This document shows, one piece after another, positions 35,054 to 44,126 of a stretch of DNA of 64,000 bases. Positions within the stretch are counted from its first letter, which is position 1; each line of letters starts with the position of its first letter. The position numbers were made by a program, and so were the translations under genes. The DNA lies in assembly GCF_900095725.1 (NCBI RefSeq), contig NZ_FMMP01000007.1, forward strand, positions 310,001 to 374,000, in the 5' to 3' direction. The DNA is from Cellulosilyticum sp. I15G10I2 (GTDB lineage Bacteria; Bacillota; Clostridia; Lachnospirales; Cellulosilyticaceae). The notes under the pieces are model-generated. The model did not search any database. It was not told where the DNA came from and worked only from the letters and a program-made list of their open reading frames with translations.

Positions 35054-36121
35054 GTGACTGCTATAAATACTATTATTATTACACTGCTCGTCGCAATACT
35101 CGGAGCAATCATTGCCCCCAAATTAAAAATTCCTGCTGGCACCATGATAGGTGCTATGTTTGCTGTAGCACTATTAAATATTATAACTGGTATGGCTTCA
35201 ATGCCTGCTGGTTCAAAAACCTTTACACAAATTATAGCAGGCTTATTTATTGGCAGCAATGTCACCCGTCGTGATGTTCTTGCACTTCGTTCAATGATTA
35301 AGCCTGCCATACTGACCGTTGTTTCAATGTTATGCTTTAGCTTAACAGTAGGATTCATTATTTATAAAATAACACCATACGATCCTGTGACTGCCATGTT
35401 AGCATCTGCGCCTGGCGGTATAGTTGATATGTCTCTTATAGGCGATGATATGGGTGCTGATACAGCTGTTATTTCTATGCTTCAGCTTGTACGACTTATA
35501 TCTGTAATGGGATTATTTCCAGCTCTAATCCGCCATGTTATACCCCTTCTAGAATCTTCAAAACATCCAAAGGCTCCACTTAATGCTGCCAGCTTAAAAA
35601 ATACAGCCTGTACTACTACGCTGTCTATATCCAATAAACCAAAAGCTATTATATGTACGGCTTTTATAAGTATTGTCTCTGGACTTATTGGGTATGTCTT
35701 AAAAATCCCCGCAGGTGCTATTGTATTTTCAATGGTTGGCGTTGCCCTTCAGAATATATTTTGGGGCAATGTCTATATGCCCCCAGCTGTTAAAAGCTTT
35801 GCTCAAGTGTGTGCTGGGACACTTATTGGGGTTAATGTAACGCTTACATCTATCCTTCATTTGCGTTCTGCTATTATTCCAGCTATTATACTCATAGCAG
35901 GTTTCGCTATGATGACGCTATTAACGAGTATGGTGCTTTATAAAAATAGCAAGTTAGATATGATAACCTGTTTTTTTGCCTGTGTTCCAGGCGGTGCAAC
36001 AGATATTTGTCTTATGGCAAGTGATTTTGGGGCAGAACCACCCAAAATAATTGTTATACAACTCCTTAGACTTGTATGTGTCATTGCTTTTTATCCAATA
36101 ATTATCAGTTTAATTATTTAG
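35054..36121 (+). CDS. AbrB-family membrane protein (PF05145, putative transporter)
   Basis: This 355-residue polytopic membrane protein has two internally similar halves. Each has a KIPAGxxxxxMxGVAL-like stretch and a PGGxxDxxLxxxDxGA motif: SAPGGIVDMSLIGDDMGAD in the first half and CVPGGATDICLMASDFGAE in the second. That duplication defines the AbrB (ammonia-monooxygenase-like) membrane family, whose transport function is poorly established. It is not the AbrB DNA-binding regulator. The start is unclear: GTG at 35054 overlaps the AGGAG motif and no ATG lies in frame nearby. It is divergent from the BusR-like gene, so osmotic regulation is possible but unproven. Confidence 0.87.
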   Translation: MTAINTIIITLLVAILGAIIAPKLKIPAGTMIGAMFAVALLNIITGMASMPAGSKTFTQIIAGLFIGSNVTRRDVLALRSMIKPAILTVVSMLCFSLTVGFIIYKITPYDPVTAMLASAPGGIVDMSLIGDDMGADTAVISMLQLVRLISVMGLFPALIRHVIPLLESSKHPKAPLNAASLKNTACTTTLSISNKPKAIICTAFISIVSGLIGYVLKIPAGAIVFSMVGVALQNIFWGNVYMPPAVKSFAQVCAGTLIGVNVTLTSILHLRSAIIPAIILIAGFAMMTLLTSMVLYKNSKLDMITCFFACVPGGATDICLMASDFGAEPPKIIVIQLLRLVCVIAFYPIIISLII

Positions 36122-36179
36122 AATCATAAGTTTGATTCACTTATGACTATAATATAACTTATATACCTAATAAAAAAGA

Positions 36180-36218
36180 CATCCTGCTTAGTATTTTTAA
36201 TACTAAACTAGGATGCCT
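36180..36218. terminator. terminator between AbrB-family gene and tRNA-Gln
   Basis: CATCCTGCTTAGTA pairs with TACTAAACTAGGATG (one mismatch region) around TTTTTAA, followed by CCTTTATG. It serves the plus-strand membrane protein and, on the other strand, the tRNA. Confidence 0.72.
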
Positions 36219-36224
36219 TTATGA

Positions 36225-36297
36225 CTGAGCTGGAAGGATTCGAACCTTCGAAGTGCTGGAGTCAGAGTCCAGTGCCTTACCGCTTGGCGACAACTCA
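36225..36297 (-). tRNA. tRNA-Gln(CUG)
   Basis: The 73-base sequence folds with acceptor TGAGTTG/CAGCTCA (one G-T pair), discriminator G, T-arm GAAGGTTCGAATCCTTC and anticodon loop CTCTGAC, giving CTG. Tract CGCCAAGCGGTAAGGCA in the D region is typical of tRNA-Gln. Confidence 0.94.
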
Positions 36298-36327
36298 TCA
36301 ATCCCAAAAGATTGTTTTACCTTTATC

Positions 36328-36356
36328 ATTATATAATCATTAATGTATTTTTTCAA
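36328..36356 (-). promoter_or_regulatory. sigma-A promoter of tRNA-Gln
   Basis: On the minus strand TTGAAA and TATAAT are 17 bases apart, about 30 bases upstream of the tRNA. Confidence 0.8.
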
Positions 36357-36390
36357 GCCATTTCTTCTGCTATTTCTGATGTTTCTAACG

Positions 36391-36759
36391 CTAGTTCTTA
36401 TGCTGCTGGTTTAAATCCATTTGTACCTTCTTAGGCAAAGCTTTAAATATAAGATGATACGACCGGTCAATCATATCCTTTAATACTTCATCAGGTACTT
36501 CACCCTCTAGATATAAAGAGTTCCAATGGTCTTTATTCATATAATAACCTGCTATGATATCTTTATATTGCTGTCTTAAAAATTGTCCATGAGGCGGCTC
36601 CAGTTTAAGCGTTATAATTTGTTTTCCTTCTTTATCCCCACCTCTTAGGGCAAACATCTTACCACCTAACATATATCTTGTTGCTTGCCACTCTTCTTTA
36701 AAATCTTTTTCTGCACCTATCTTTGATAGACAATATGCATCTAACCACTCATATTTCAT
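36391..36759 (-). CDS. MmcQ/YjbR family protein
   Basis: This 122-residue protein matches the MmcQ/YjbR family (CyaY-like fold). Typical segments are ATRYMLGGKMFALRG, LKLEPPHGQFLRQQY and the conserved NKDHWNSLYLEGEVPDEVLKDMIDRSYHLI. The family is often called DNA-binding on structural grounds, but its function is not established. GGAGG precedes the ATG, and its start overlaps the Cys-rich gene by four bases. The two small proteins are therefore translated together. Confidence 0.9.
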   Translation of the reverse strand: MKYEWLDAYCLSKIGAEKDFKEEWQATRYMLGGKMFALRGGDKEGKQIITLKLEPPHGQFLRQQYKDIIAGYYMNKDHWNSLYLEGEVPDEVLKDMIDRSYHLIFKALPKKVQMDLNQQHKN

Positions 36760-37025
36760 TTTTCATTCCTCCACATCTCACACTGATTAATACGCGCTCC
36801 ATCATCACCTTGCGCTTTATCATACGCAAACTCTAAAAGCTGATCACAGGGAAAAATATCATCTGCACATTCTCCGCAATGTTTAAGCTGCTTTGATTCA
36901 GCACAAGACTTAATCTTACAATCCTCTCCCCAAAAAGGCTTTGTGATACAAGTACACCCTTTACAATTCATACTAACCCTAAACTCACATTCTGAACAAA
37001 CGATGCCACATCTTGATTCAACCAT
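36756..37025 (-). CDS. cysteine-rich DUF3795-type protein
   Basis: This 89-residue protein has a dozen cysteines, beginning CGIVCSECEFRVSMNCKGC and continuing CKIKSCAESKQLKHCGEC and FPCDQL. The pattern fits the DUF3795 family of small putative metal-binding proteins. GGGGG lies upstream of the ATG. It is coupled to the MmcQ/YjbR gene. A zinc or iron-sulfur role is suggested by the cysteines only. Confidence 0.85.
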   Translation of the reverse strand: MVESRCGIVCSECEFRVSMNCKGCTCITKPFWGEDCKIKSCAESKQLKHCGECADDIFPCDQLLEFAYDKAQGDDGARINQCEMWRNEK

Positions 37026-37119
37026 ATTAACGCCCCCACCTTGTATACTCTAATCTATTAAATGTTTCTATATGATCATATCAAAGTAAACAGGACATCT
37101 ATATGTCTTGTTCAAAAAA

Positions 37120-38025
37120 TTATTTATACTTTTTAAGCATTTTTCTTACCTGCTCCTTAATTTCATCTTTTAAATCTTTTGGAAAAATAACCTGAGCTCT
37201 ATCCCCAAAACCTAGAAGCCACCTGATAATATAATCCCGATTAGTATACCCTCTCTCAAAACGCAGCTTACCATCTTCTGTTTGTTTATAACAGTCTGGT
37301 CCATATTCTTCAATTAATAAATATTCCTCACTTTTATCAAATAAAACGATCATTTTATGATTATCTGTTAGATGTCTATCTAGATCCTGCTTCTCTACCG
37401 GAACTTCTCTTGGTTTAAAAACTTCTAAGCTTAACGCAAGCTCCCATAAGCGGTTCAGCTTAAACAGACGAAAATCTTCACTTTTCATACAAAAACCAAA
37501 TACATACCACGCCGACCACTTAAAGACTATGAAGTAAGGTTCAACTAACCTCCCTTCAACCCCTTTAGGGGAATAATAATCAAATGAGATTCTATGGTTT
37601 TCTTTTATAGCCCCTTGGAGCAGATTAATTTTTGCAGAAAGACTTTCCTTATAATGTGATGCTAAATCAATAACCATACTATCCTTTAAGGCTATTACCT
37701 CCTCTTGATTTGGAGAAAGTTTTTTTAAAAGATTCTCAAGGCCGCTCGTATGGTAAGCCGAACTTAAACTTCTAAGACCAATAAGAATATTCTGCAGTTC
37801 TTCTCTTGTTAGTACACTTCTATCAAGATTATAGCCTTCGGCAATTGAAATTCCTCCACCTCCACCCTGCCAGGTTATTATAGGTATACCTGCTTTGCAC
37901 AAATCATCAATATCCCGTCCAATAGTTCGTCTAGAAACCTCTAGTTTTTGTGCCAGCTCAGGTGCTGTTATTCTTTCTCTTTGAAGTAAAATAGTAATAA
38001 TAGCAATCAATCTATCGATTTTCAT
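37120..38025 (-). CDS. WYL-domain transcriptional regulator (YafY family)
   Basis: This 301-residue regulator has an N-terminal DeoR-like helix-turn-helix (RITAPELAQKLEVSRRTIGRD, within residues 15-40) and a glycine-rich wing (WQGGGGGISIAEGYNLD). A WYL domain follows at about 140-220, containing ISFDYYSPKG, LVEPYFIVFKWSAWYVFGFC and RLFKLNRLWEL. WYL domains bind nucleic acids or small ligands in stress and defence regulators. GGAG lies before the ATG. It is near no recognised defence gene, so its targets cannot be inferred. Confidence 0.92.
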   Translation of the reverse strand: MKIDRLIAIITILLQRERITAPELAQKLEVSRRTIGRDIDDLCKAGIPIITWQGGGGGISIAEGYNLDRSVLTREELQNILIGLRSLSSAYHTSGLENLLKKLSPNQEEVIALKDSMVIDLASHYKESLSAKINLLQGAIKENHRISFDYYSPKGVEGRLVEPYFIVFKWSAWYVFGFCMKSEDFRLFKLNRLWELALSLEVFKPREVPVEKQDLDRHLTDNHKMIVLFDKSEEYLLIEEYGPDCYKQTEDGKLRFERGYTNRDYIIRWLLGFGDRAQVIFPKDLKDEIKEQVRKMLKKYK

Positions 38026-38128
38026 ATGCCGCTCCAGATATATAAATTAGAATTTGCTAATAACGCTAAACGCTATATGCCTTTATAATATAATGACTCT
38101 TATCAAGTAGACTATCTGATCTAACAGT

Positions 38129-41100
38129 CTACCAGGACCAATCGCTCATAAAACGTCCTACTTTTTCTACAAGACTCGTGCTCTTTCCTTTAATACGTTC
38201 ATTGACTGCTGCAATACTAATAAGTATAATCCCAGCTCCAAGCAGATAAATCCACCACGCCAGCGACATCCAGAAACTTTTAGACATATAGAGTGCTAAA
38301 ACTACCAAGGTTACTGCCGAGAGTACAAACCACCTTTTCCGCTTAAGATAAAAAGAAACTAACAATATCCCTAAAGCACTTAAAGCAATAATAAGTGTGT
38401 CTATGTCATTTTCATAAATAACTGCATCTACGCCTAATCTTATCAAACAAAAGATGCCAACAGCTAATGAAATAATGCTTGTTACCCTTTCTTGGCCTTT
38501 CCATATCACCTTTTGTACTAGAAAAGCAATTAAAATAAGCGGCAGTAAATTAAGTTCTGTCTCAATTCTTTCATGAAAGACAATAAATGGCTGCATCCAA
38601 TAGGCAAAAGCTACACAAATACTTGCTGCTGTAAAAATAATTTTATTTGCATGATTGGCCTTAAATCTACTATAAAAGGAAAGTATATAAAGCCCCATAA
38701 GTATACAACCTGCAAACCGCCAGTACTGATCTCCTTTAAATAGGAGATAGAAAGGTGCTGTAATATTGATAACTGCCAACCAGTCAACCTCAATCTTTCG
38801 CTTCCCCCCCCACTCATGTAATGCATAAAACTGTTTACAAAGCATCCGGCTAAATAGGGTTAAAAAGATAAATAACGCAAGCGTCATTGTCATGTATATC
38901 ACTTCTTCATCATATCCGAGTCTCGAAAGCGTAGTATAAAGTACTGGATAAATGAGTGTAAGCGGCAGAATACTCCATAGGGTATTTTTTTGAAGATAAA
39001 GTGCTCCAAAACTTAAGACTATGAGCACCAAACTCACTATGACGTATAAAGATGAAATATCCTGATCCAATATATAAAGTCCTGTATTAATACATGCCAA
39101 TAAATAGAGACTTATCGCTGATAAATAATATAAATTCTTAATACCTTCTGTCTCCGTCTCTTCTTGGCTGCTGCCTAAGAGATACACACCAAATAAAATA
39201 ATAGACAACGCTGCCGGCGCACAAAGCATATAAGCAATATGACTATTGGTAAATAGGCTTCTTGCAGTAAAAAACACTGCCATAAATAGTCCCGTGCCCG
39301 CTACATAATACATACTATTTATACCAATTAGACCTATCCCCTTCTCTTTCTTCTGTTCTATCCTATACCTTACACCCCAATAAAGTGTAAAGAGCCACAA
39401 ATAGGCAGGATAATGTCCTCTGTTTAGTAATAGTACGGTCACAATAAAAGCGGCTATAGTATAAAGTGTTACAGCTGCCCCAAAAGGATTTTCATAACGA
39501 GATAACCGACTGTATTTATGCTGCAAAATCAAAATGCATACGGCTGATAGTGTAAGTAGCATCACATAAGCTAAAAATAGATACTTGCCTGCGTCTCTAT
39601 TAAAGCTATTTACAACCATTTCTCTAATAGGAAGCAGCATCAATATAAGTGTATGAGGTAATATAAGTGCATAAAATTTACACCACAAATCTTTTTCCTT
39701 CTGCGCAGATAATATCCCAATTAAAACGCAAACTATCATGAAGGAACTTAACACAAATACATTCTTGTAACTCCAAAAGCTTGAAGCATACTGATAAGAA
39801 AAGTCATATAAGCCTCCCCATAATGAGGTTATTACAAAGAGCCCATCAGATAACCTAGTTCTAAAAGAAATATGTGCCTTAGATACTTTAAGAAAATAAT
39901 AAATACCAAAAAATAGCACTGTTGCTAAAGATAGGATTATTCCTTTTGGAAACCCAGGGGGTAATAAAATTTCTACACTTCCCCATAATAATGTAATAAG
40001 TACAACAGGCTGCATATAGAGCAGTGGTTTATTTTTATACTTTAAAATACCCCATGTCATATTAAATAGAACAATTGCTGCTGCAGCTAACCTATATAGT
40101 GTCCATGTTTCTTCAATAATTACTGCTGCCCCACCAACGCCTAGACAAATAATGCCTATCAGTACTGCGGCAATATTCAAAGCTCTTTTTACATAGTTAT
40201 TTAATAAATTCATTAAGCTAAAAATAAAAATCATAACGCCAGCAAGGGACATCATCAAAAACAGTTTGTCTATTTCATAAGATGCACCAAGCTTTACAAA
40301 CCCAACCATCAATGTCACCGTAAAGGGATAAATCCCATACACTTTTGCCTCGGAATAAAAAGTCCCATTTAGAAAAATCCCGGCAAAAATAATCATCGCA
40401 ATCCCAGAGAGTATCCCCATACCTGATATAACTGCCCCAAAGACTGCCAAAACTAGAAGATTGATCATCGAAAAAGGCCTCATAAATTTTAGAAATAAAG
40501 TATATGTCTTTTCTTGTTGCTCTTCATTAATGGTTAATCTTTGGCTTAGTATAATAAGTGCCGAAGAATAAATCGCAAGTCCTAATGCTAAAAGATCCAT
40601 TGCATCAAACACTATACGTATCAAACTCATAAAAGATAAGGTCACACAGCCAAATGTCGTCCATACAAAATAATAGGATTGATACTTCATCCCCCCTATA
40701 AAAGCTGCTAAAGCCAGTAATAAAAATGCCGTTAATGCAAGTAAATACCGGCCTTCTCCATACAGAGTAAACCAGTCTCCAAGTAACCTAAAATAACCTA
40801 CAGCTATCATTGTAATAGGTAAAAAGATACTACCTAGTGTATAAAACGCAACACTAGTTTGCTTAAGCTTCAGTTTATTTTCTGCAATCCATGAAGAGGT
40901 GAAAAATACTATAACAAGTGAAAATACAATCATCGTCCTTGCAAGACTAGGCAATGTCTTCCATGTGGTTGTAGCAAAAATAAGCCCCGAAAGAATAATA
41001 AAGAGTACGCCAATAATAAGTACAATATTGATGGTACTTATAGGTTTTTTAGATTTTTTAGAAGGCTGATAAGATGGTATAGAATTTTGAACCCTATCAC

Positions 41101-41365
41101 CATTATATAGCGGCTCTAACTTAGTGCCCTGCTGTATCTCATCTGTTTTTGGTATGTTACAGCTTGGATAATCCCCATAGCTATCTCGCCTTTGTATTAT
41201 ATTATGATACACTTCCTTTGAAATCTTTTCTTCTTCATAAAGTCTCCGTAAATAAGCTGTAAGCATCTGCATCTGCCTATTAAGCTTGGATTTTTGACTT
41301 GCTGTAATGATAAGCCATATGCCAAGGATAATAGGTGATATCATCCATAGTACAAAAATTACCAT
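38129..41365 (-). CDS. very large polytopic membrane protein of unknown function (DUF2157/SCO7613-like architecture)
   Basis: This 1078-residue protein has roughly thirty hydrophobic segments spread over nearly its whole length. After one N-terminal helix there is a short soluble stretch containing an SHOCT-like sequence (LTAYLRRLYEEEKISKEVYHNI) and a Pro/Ser-rich linker to about residue 108. No catalytic motif was seen. Large proteins with this layout occur in Firmicutes and Actinobacteria as uncharacterised membrane proteins; the DUF2157/SCO7613 likeness is by architecture, not by a search. GGGAGG precedes the ATG. It lies alone between the WYL regulator and the sulfur amino acid pair. Confidence 0.75.
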   Translation of the reverse strand: MVIFVLWMISPIILGIWLIITASQKSKLNRQMQMLTAYLRRLYEEEKISKEVYHNIIQRRDSYGDYPSCNIPKTDEIQQGTKLEPLYNGDRVQNSIPSYQPSKKSKKPISTINIVLIIGVLFIILSGLIFATTTWKTLPSLARTMIVFSLVIVFFTSSWIAENKLKLKQTSVAFYTLGSIFLPITMIAVGYFRLLGDWFTLYGEGRYLLALTAFLLLALAAFIGGMKYQSYYFVWTTFGCVTLSFMSLIRIVFDAMDLLALGLAIYSSALIILSQRLTINEEQQEKTYTLFLKFMRPFSMINLLVLAVFGAVISGMGILSGIAMIIFAGIFLNGTFYSEAKVYGIYPFTVTLMVGFVKLGASYEIDKLFLMMSLAGVMIFIFSLMNLLNNYVKRALNIAAVLIGIICLGVGGAAVIIEETWTLYRLAAAAIVLFNMTWGILKYKNKPLLYMQPVVLITLLWGSVEILLPPGFPKGIILSLATVLFFGIYYFLKVSKAHISFRTRLSDGLFVITSLWGGLYDFSYQYASSFWSYKNVFVLSSFMIVCVLIGILSAQKEKDLWCKFYALILPHTLILMLLPIREMVVNSFNRDAGKYLFLAYVMLLTLSAVCILILQHKYSRLSRYENPFGAAVTLYTIAAFIVTVLLLNRGHYPAYLWLFTLYWGVRYRIEQKKEKGIGLIGINSMYYVAGTGLFMAVFFTARSLFTNSHIAYMLCAPAALSIILFGVYLLGSSQEETETEGIKNLYYLSAISLYLLACINTGLYILDQDISSLYVIVSLVLIVLSFGALYLQKNTLWSILPLTLIYPVLYTTLSRLGYDEEVIYMTMTLALFIFLTLFSRMLCKQFYALHEWGGKRKIEVDWLAVINITAPFYLLFKGDQYWRFAGCILMGLYILSFYSRFKANHANKIIFTAASICVAFAYWMQPFIVFHERIETELNLLPLILIAFLVQKVIWKGQERVTSIISLAVGIFCLIRLGVDAVIYENDIDTLIIALSALGILLVSFYLKRKRWFVLSAVTLVVLALYMSKSFWMSLAWWIYLLGAGIILISIAAVNERIKGKSTSLVEKVGRFMSDWSW

Positions 41366-41434
41366 ATAAACTTTCCTCCCGATCAGTATTATAGGAACCT
41401 ATCCATAAATTTCTTATGAATAAACTTTTACACC

Positions 41435-41490
41435 TTTACCCCCATTGCATATCACAAATGAAAAATTGAAAGTGTTTTTATTTCAACCTT
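41435..41490 (-). repeat. repeated hairpin-plus-GGGG element, copy B
   Basis: Read on the minus strand this has GGTTGAAATAAAAACA, then TTTCAA, ATTTGTG, GATATGCAA and TGGGGGTAAA. The shared blocks and their order match copy A at 13413-13493. It lies about 70 bases upstream of the large membrane protein gene. The rest of this 364-base gap is AT-rich and holds a promoter for the downstream plus-strand genes. Confidence 0.6.
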
Positions 41491-41563
41491 ACACTTATAT
41501 AATAAAAAATATTCTATATTTTTAATATATCATACCATAAAACTAATAATATAATAATTTAAA

Positions 41564-41592
41564 TTGACAACTTTATTTTTTTCTCATATCAT
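41564..41592 (+). promoter_or_regulatory. sigma-A promoter of the transsulfuration pair
   Basis: TTGACA and TATCAT are 17 bases apart, about 140 bases before the MetB-like gene. No SAM riboswitch or T-box structure is apparent in the leader. Confidence 0.55.
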
Positions 41593-41729
41593 TGAATACA
41601 TATAATATTACTATGAAATAAAGCTCAAAATTAATTATATAAAAATAATACTATATGTCTTAATAAATCAATATAAAAAACATCAAACTAATCAAAAGTT
41701 TATTTTTTACTAAGATGGGAGATATGACT

Positions 41730-42869
41730 ATGGATTTTAATACACTTTGTATACATGGTAATGATGACAAATATGACCGTACCGGTGCTGTAAGTGTACC
41801 TATTTTTCAGTCTGCAACTTTTGCACACCCTGGTGTTGGTCAAAGCACAGGTTATGATTACTCACGTCTTCAAAACCCAACGCGTGAACATCTTGAAAAA
41901 ACAGTCGCTCAACTTGAAGGAGGTATTGATGCAATAGCTTTTTCAACAGGGATGGCAGCTGTTTCTGCGCTCCTAGAGCTTTTCTCACCGGGCGATCATA
42001 TTATTGCTTCTGATGATCTCTATGGGGGTTCCCATAGACTCTTTCATAATATATCTATGAAAAATGGCATTACCTTCGACTTTGTAAACACTTCTAATCT
42101 TTCGCTGATTGCATCTCACATTAACCCCCAAACTAAAGCAATTTTTATCGAGACGCCAAGCAATCCTATGATGCAGGTCACAGATATTGCCGCTGTATCA
42201 CAACTTGCAAAAAACAAGAATCTTTTGCTGATTGTTGATAATACATTTTTAACGCCCTACTTCCAACAGCCTATTAAACTTGGTGCAGATATCGTCATAC
42301 ACAGTGGCACAAAATATCTGGGCGGTCACAATGACACCCTTGCAGGTTTTTTAGTTGTCTGTGATAATCAGATCTTAGAACAACTAAGATTTATTTATAG
42401 GACAACGGGTGCGTGTCTTTCACCATTTGACAGCTGGCTTTTGATTCGTGGTATTAAAACCCTTGCTATTCGTATGGAAAAGCAACAGGAAAATGCCACC
42501 AAGCTCGCTGGATGGCTTTGTACACAAGAAAAAGTTAAAGCAGTACATTATGTTGGACTTTCGACGCATCCTGACTATGAGGTTTCAAAAAAACAATCAA
42601 CTGGCTTTGGCGCCATGATTTCCTTCGAGGTAGATTGTGAACAAACTGCAAAAAAAATATTGGAATGTGTATCTGTCATACAGTACGCAGAGAGCTTGGG
42701 TGGCGTAGAAACACTGATCACTTATCCCATGATGCAAACGCATGCTGATGTTCCCAAAGAAGAACGGGATGCAAAAGGTATTAATGAATGTCTGCTCCGT
42801 CTGTCAGTTGGTCTTGAAAGTATCCAGGATTTAACGCGCGACCTTGCAGATGCCTTAAAGGAGGAATAG
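41730..42869 (+). CDS. cystathionine gamma-synthase/lyase family PLP enzyme (MetB/MetC-type)
   Basis: This 379-residue enzyme belongs to the Cys/Met-metabolism PLP family, which makes cystathionine or homocysteine, or cleaves them. I start it at ATG 41730, eight bases after GGGAG; two in-frame ATG codons lie just upstream. The N-terminus DFNTLCIHGN and motif YDYSRLQNPTREHLE are family markers. The PLP lysine is in HSGTKYLGGHNDTLAG. SQ-type C-terminal motif SVGLESIQDLTRDL is present. It is followed after three bases by a PatB/MalY-type lyase, so the pair could convert an activated homoserine to homocysteine. Which member acts first is not resolvable. Confidence 0.9.
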   Translation: MDFNTLCIHGNDDKYDRTGAVSVPIFQSATFAHPGVGQSTGYDYSRLQNPTREHLEKTVAQLEGGIDAIAFSTGMAAVSALLELFSPGDHIIASDDLYGGSHRLFHNISMKNGITFDFVNTSNLSLIASHINPQTKAIFIETPSNPMMQVTDIAAVSQLAKNKNLLLIVDNTFLTPYFQQPIKLGADIVIHSGTKYLGGHNDTLAGFLVVCDNQILEQLRFIYRTTGACLSPFDSWLLIRGIKTLAIRMEKQQENATKLAGWLCTQEKVKAVHYVGLSTHPDYEVSKKQSTGFGAMISFEVDCEQTAKKILECVSVIQYAESLGGVETLITYPMMQTHADVPKEERDAKGINECLLRLSVGLESIQDLTRDLADALKEE

Positions 42870-42872
42870 AGA

Positions 42873-44048
42873 ATGGATTATAATTTTGATAAAATAATAG
42901 ACCGCCGAAATACCGATTCGATTAAATATGATTTTGCCCTCCGCCGTGGTAAACCTGATGGCATCTTGCCACTTTGGGTTGCAGATATGGATTTTCAAGC
43001 ACCGCCTGCTGTAATAGATGCACTTACAGATAAAAGTCTTCATGGTATTTTTGGTTATTCTGAAAACAGAGAGGACTATATTGAAGTATTACAAAACTGG
43101 TTTGCTTCCCAGTTTGATTGGCATATAGAGCCCAATTGGCTTGTAAAGACACCCAGTGTTGTCTATGCTATTTGTACCGCTATTCGCGCACTCACCAATA
43201 AAGGTGATGCCGTCCTCATCCAACAACCTGTTTACTACCCTTTCGCCGAGTCAGTTCTAATCAATGAGCGTATGCTTGTGATTAATGAGCTTGTTTACTC
43301 TAATGGCAGATATTTCATAGATTTTGAGGACTTTGAAAATAAAATTAAACAAAATAATGTCAAGCTGTTCATCTTATGCAGCCCCCATAATCCAGTAGGC
43401 CGGGTATGGACACAAGATGAACTGATTCGTATGGGAGATATTTGTACAAAACATGGTGTTATAGTCGTTTCAGATGAGATACATGCCGACTTTATATATG
43501 AAAACCATATACATTCTGTATTCGCCAATCTAAAACCAGAGTTTTCCGATATAACGGTTACCTGTACTGCACCTACTAAGACGTTCAATCTGGCTGCTCT
43601 GCAGATCTCCAATATTTTTATAGAAAATAGAGCTATCCGACATAAATTTAAAAAAGAGGTTTCTAAAAGTGGTTATAGTCAACTTAATATTATGGGGATC
43701 ACTGCCTGCAAAGCTGCTTACTCTAACGGACTTGAGTGGCTCATGGCATTAAGAACATATCTTGTGGGAAATTTAGAGTTCGCTCGAACCTTTCTTAGTG
43801 AAAAACTTCCTCAAATCAAGCTTGTCGAACCAGAAGGCACCTATCTTATTTGGCTTGATTTTAAAGAGCTGGGTCTAAGTGAAGCACAGCTTGAAGATCT
43901 TATCGTAAATAAAGCAAAACTATGGCTGGATGCCGGTGAGATGTTCGGTGCCGGTGGTGCCGGTTTTCAGCGTATTAATATCGCTTGTCCTCGATCTATT
44001 CTTGAGCAAGCCTTTATTCAGCTCGAAGAAGCTGTTTCCCAATTATAA
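42873..44048 (+). CDS. PatB/MalY-family PLP-dependent C-S lyase (aminotransferase fold)
   Basis: This 391-residue class I/II aminotransferase-fold enzyme matches the PatB/MalY cystathionine beta-lyase group. Markers are RRNTDSIKYD at the N-terminus, LPLWVADMDFQAPPAVIDAL, FILCSPHNPVGRVW, SDEIHADFIY and the PLP lysine in TAPTKTFNLAALQISN. AAGGAGG precedes the ATG, three bases after the MetB-like stop. It likely cleaves cystathionine or cysteine-type substrates, giving homocysteine or H2S. A terminator closes the operon at about 44058-44101. Confidence 0.92.
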   Translation: MDYNFDKIIDRRNTDSIKYDFALRRGKPDGILPLWVADMDFQAPPAVIDALTDKSLHGIFGYSENREDYIEVLQNWFASQFDWHIEPNWLVKTPSVVYAICTAIRALTNKGDAVLIQQPVYYPFAESVLINERMLVINELVYSNGRYFIDFEDFENKIKQNNVKLFILCSPHNPVGRVWTQDELIRMGDICTKHGVIVVSDEIHADFIYENHIHSVFANLKPEFSDITVTCTAPTKTFNLAALQISNIFIENRAIRHKFKKEVSKSGYSQLNIMGITACKAAYSNGLEWLMALRTYLVGNLEFARTFLSEKLPQIKLVEPEGTYLIWLDFKELGLSEAQLEDLIVNKAKLWLDAGEMFGAGGAGFQRINIACPRSILEQAFIQLEEAVSQL

Positions 44049-44057
44049 TATTCAAAA

Positions 44058-44101
44058 GTAGCCTATAGGATAAAATAAATTTATCTCATAGGCTATTTTT
44101 T
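44058..44101. terminator. bidirectional terminator
   Basis: TAGCCTATAGGATAAA pairs with TTTATCTCATAGGCTA (small mismatch), then TTTTTTC. It lies between the convergent C-S lyase and glycosyltransferase genes. Confidence 0.85.
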
Positions 44102-44126
44102 CTTTATCAGTTTTTTCAATATAGCT

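Noticed and set aside
38106-38131. GTAGACT/AGTCTAC inverted repeat at the end of the large membrane gene
   Set aside because: It overlaps the stop codon and has no T run on the minus strand, so I did not call it a terminator.
41366-41729. SAM riboswitch or T-box before the MetB-like gene
   Set aside because: The leader lacks the conserved cores and paired helices of either; it is AT-rich with only a promoter and the repeat element.
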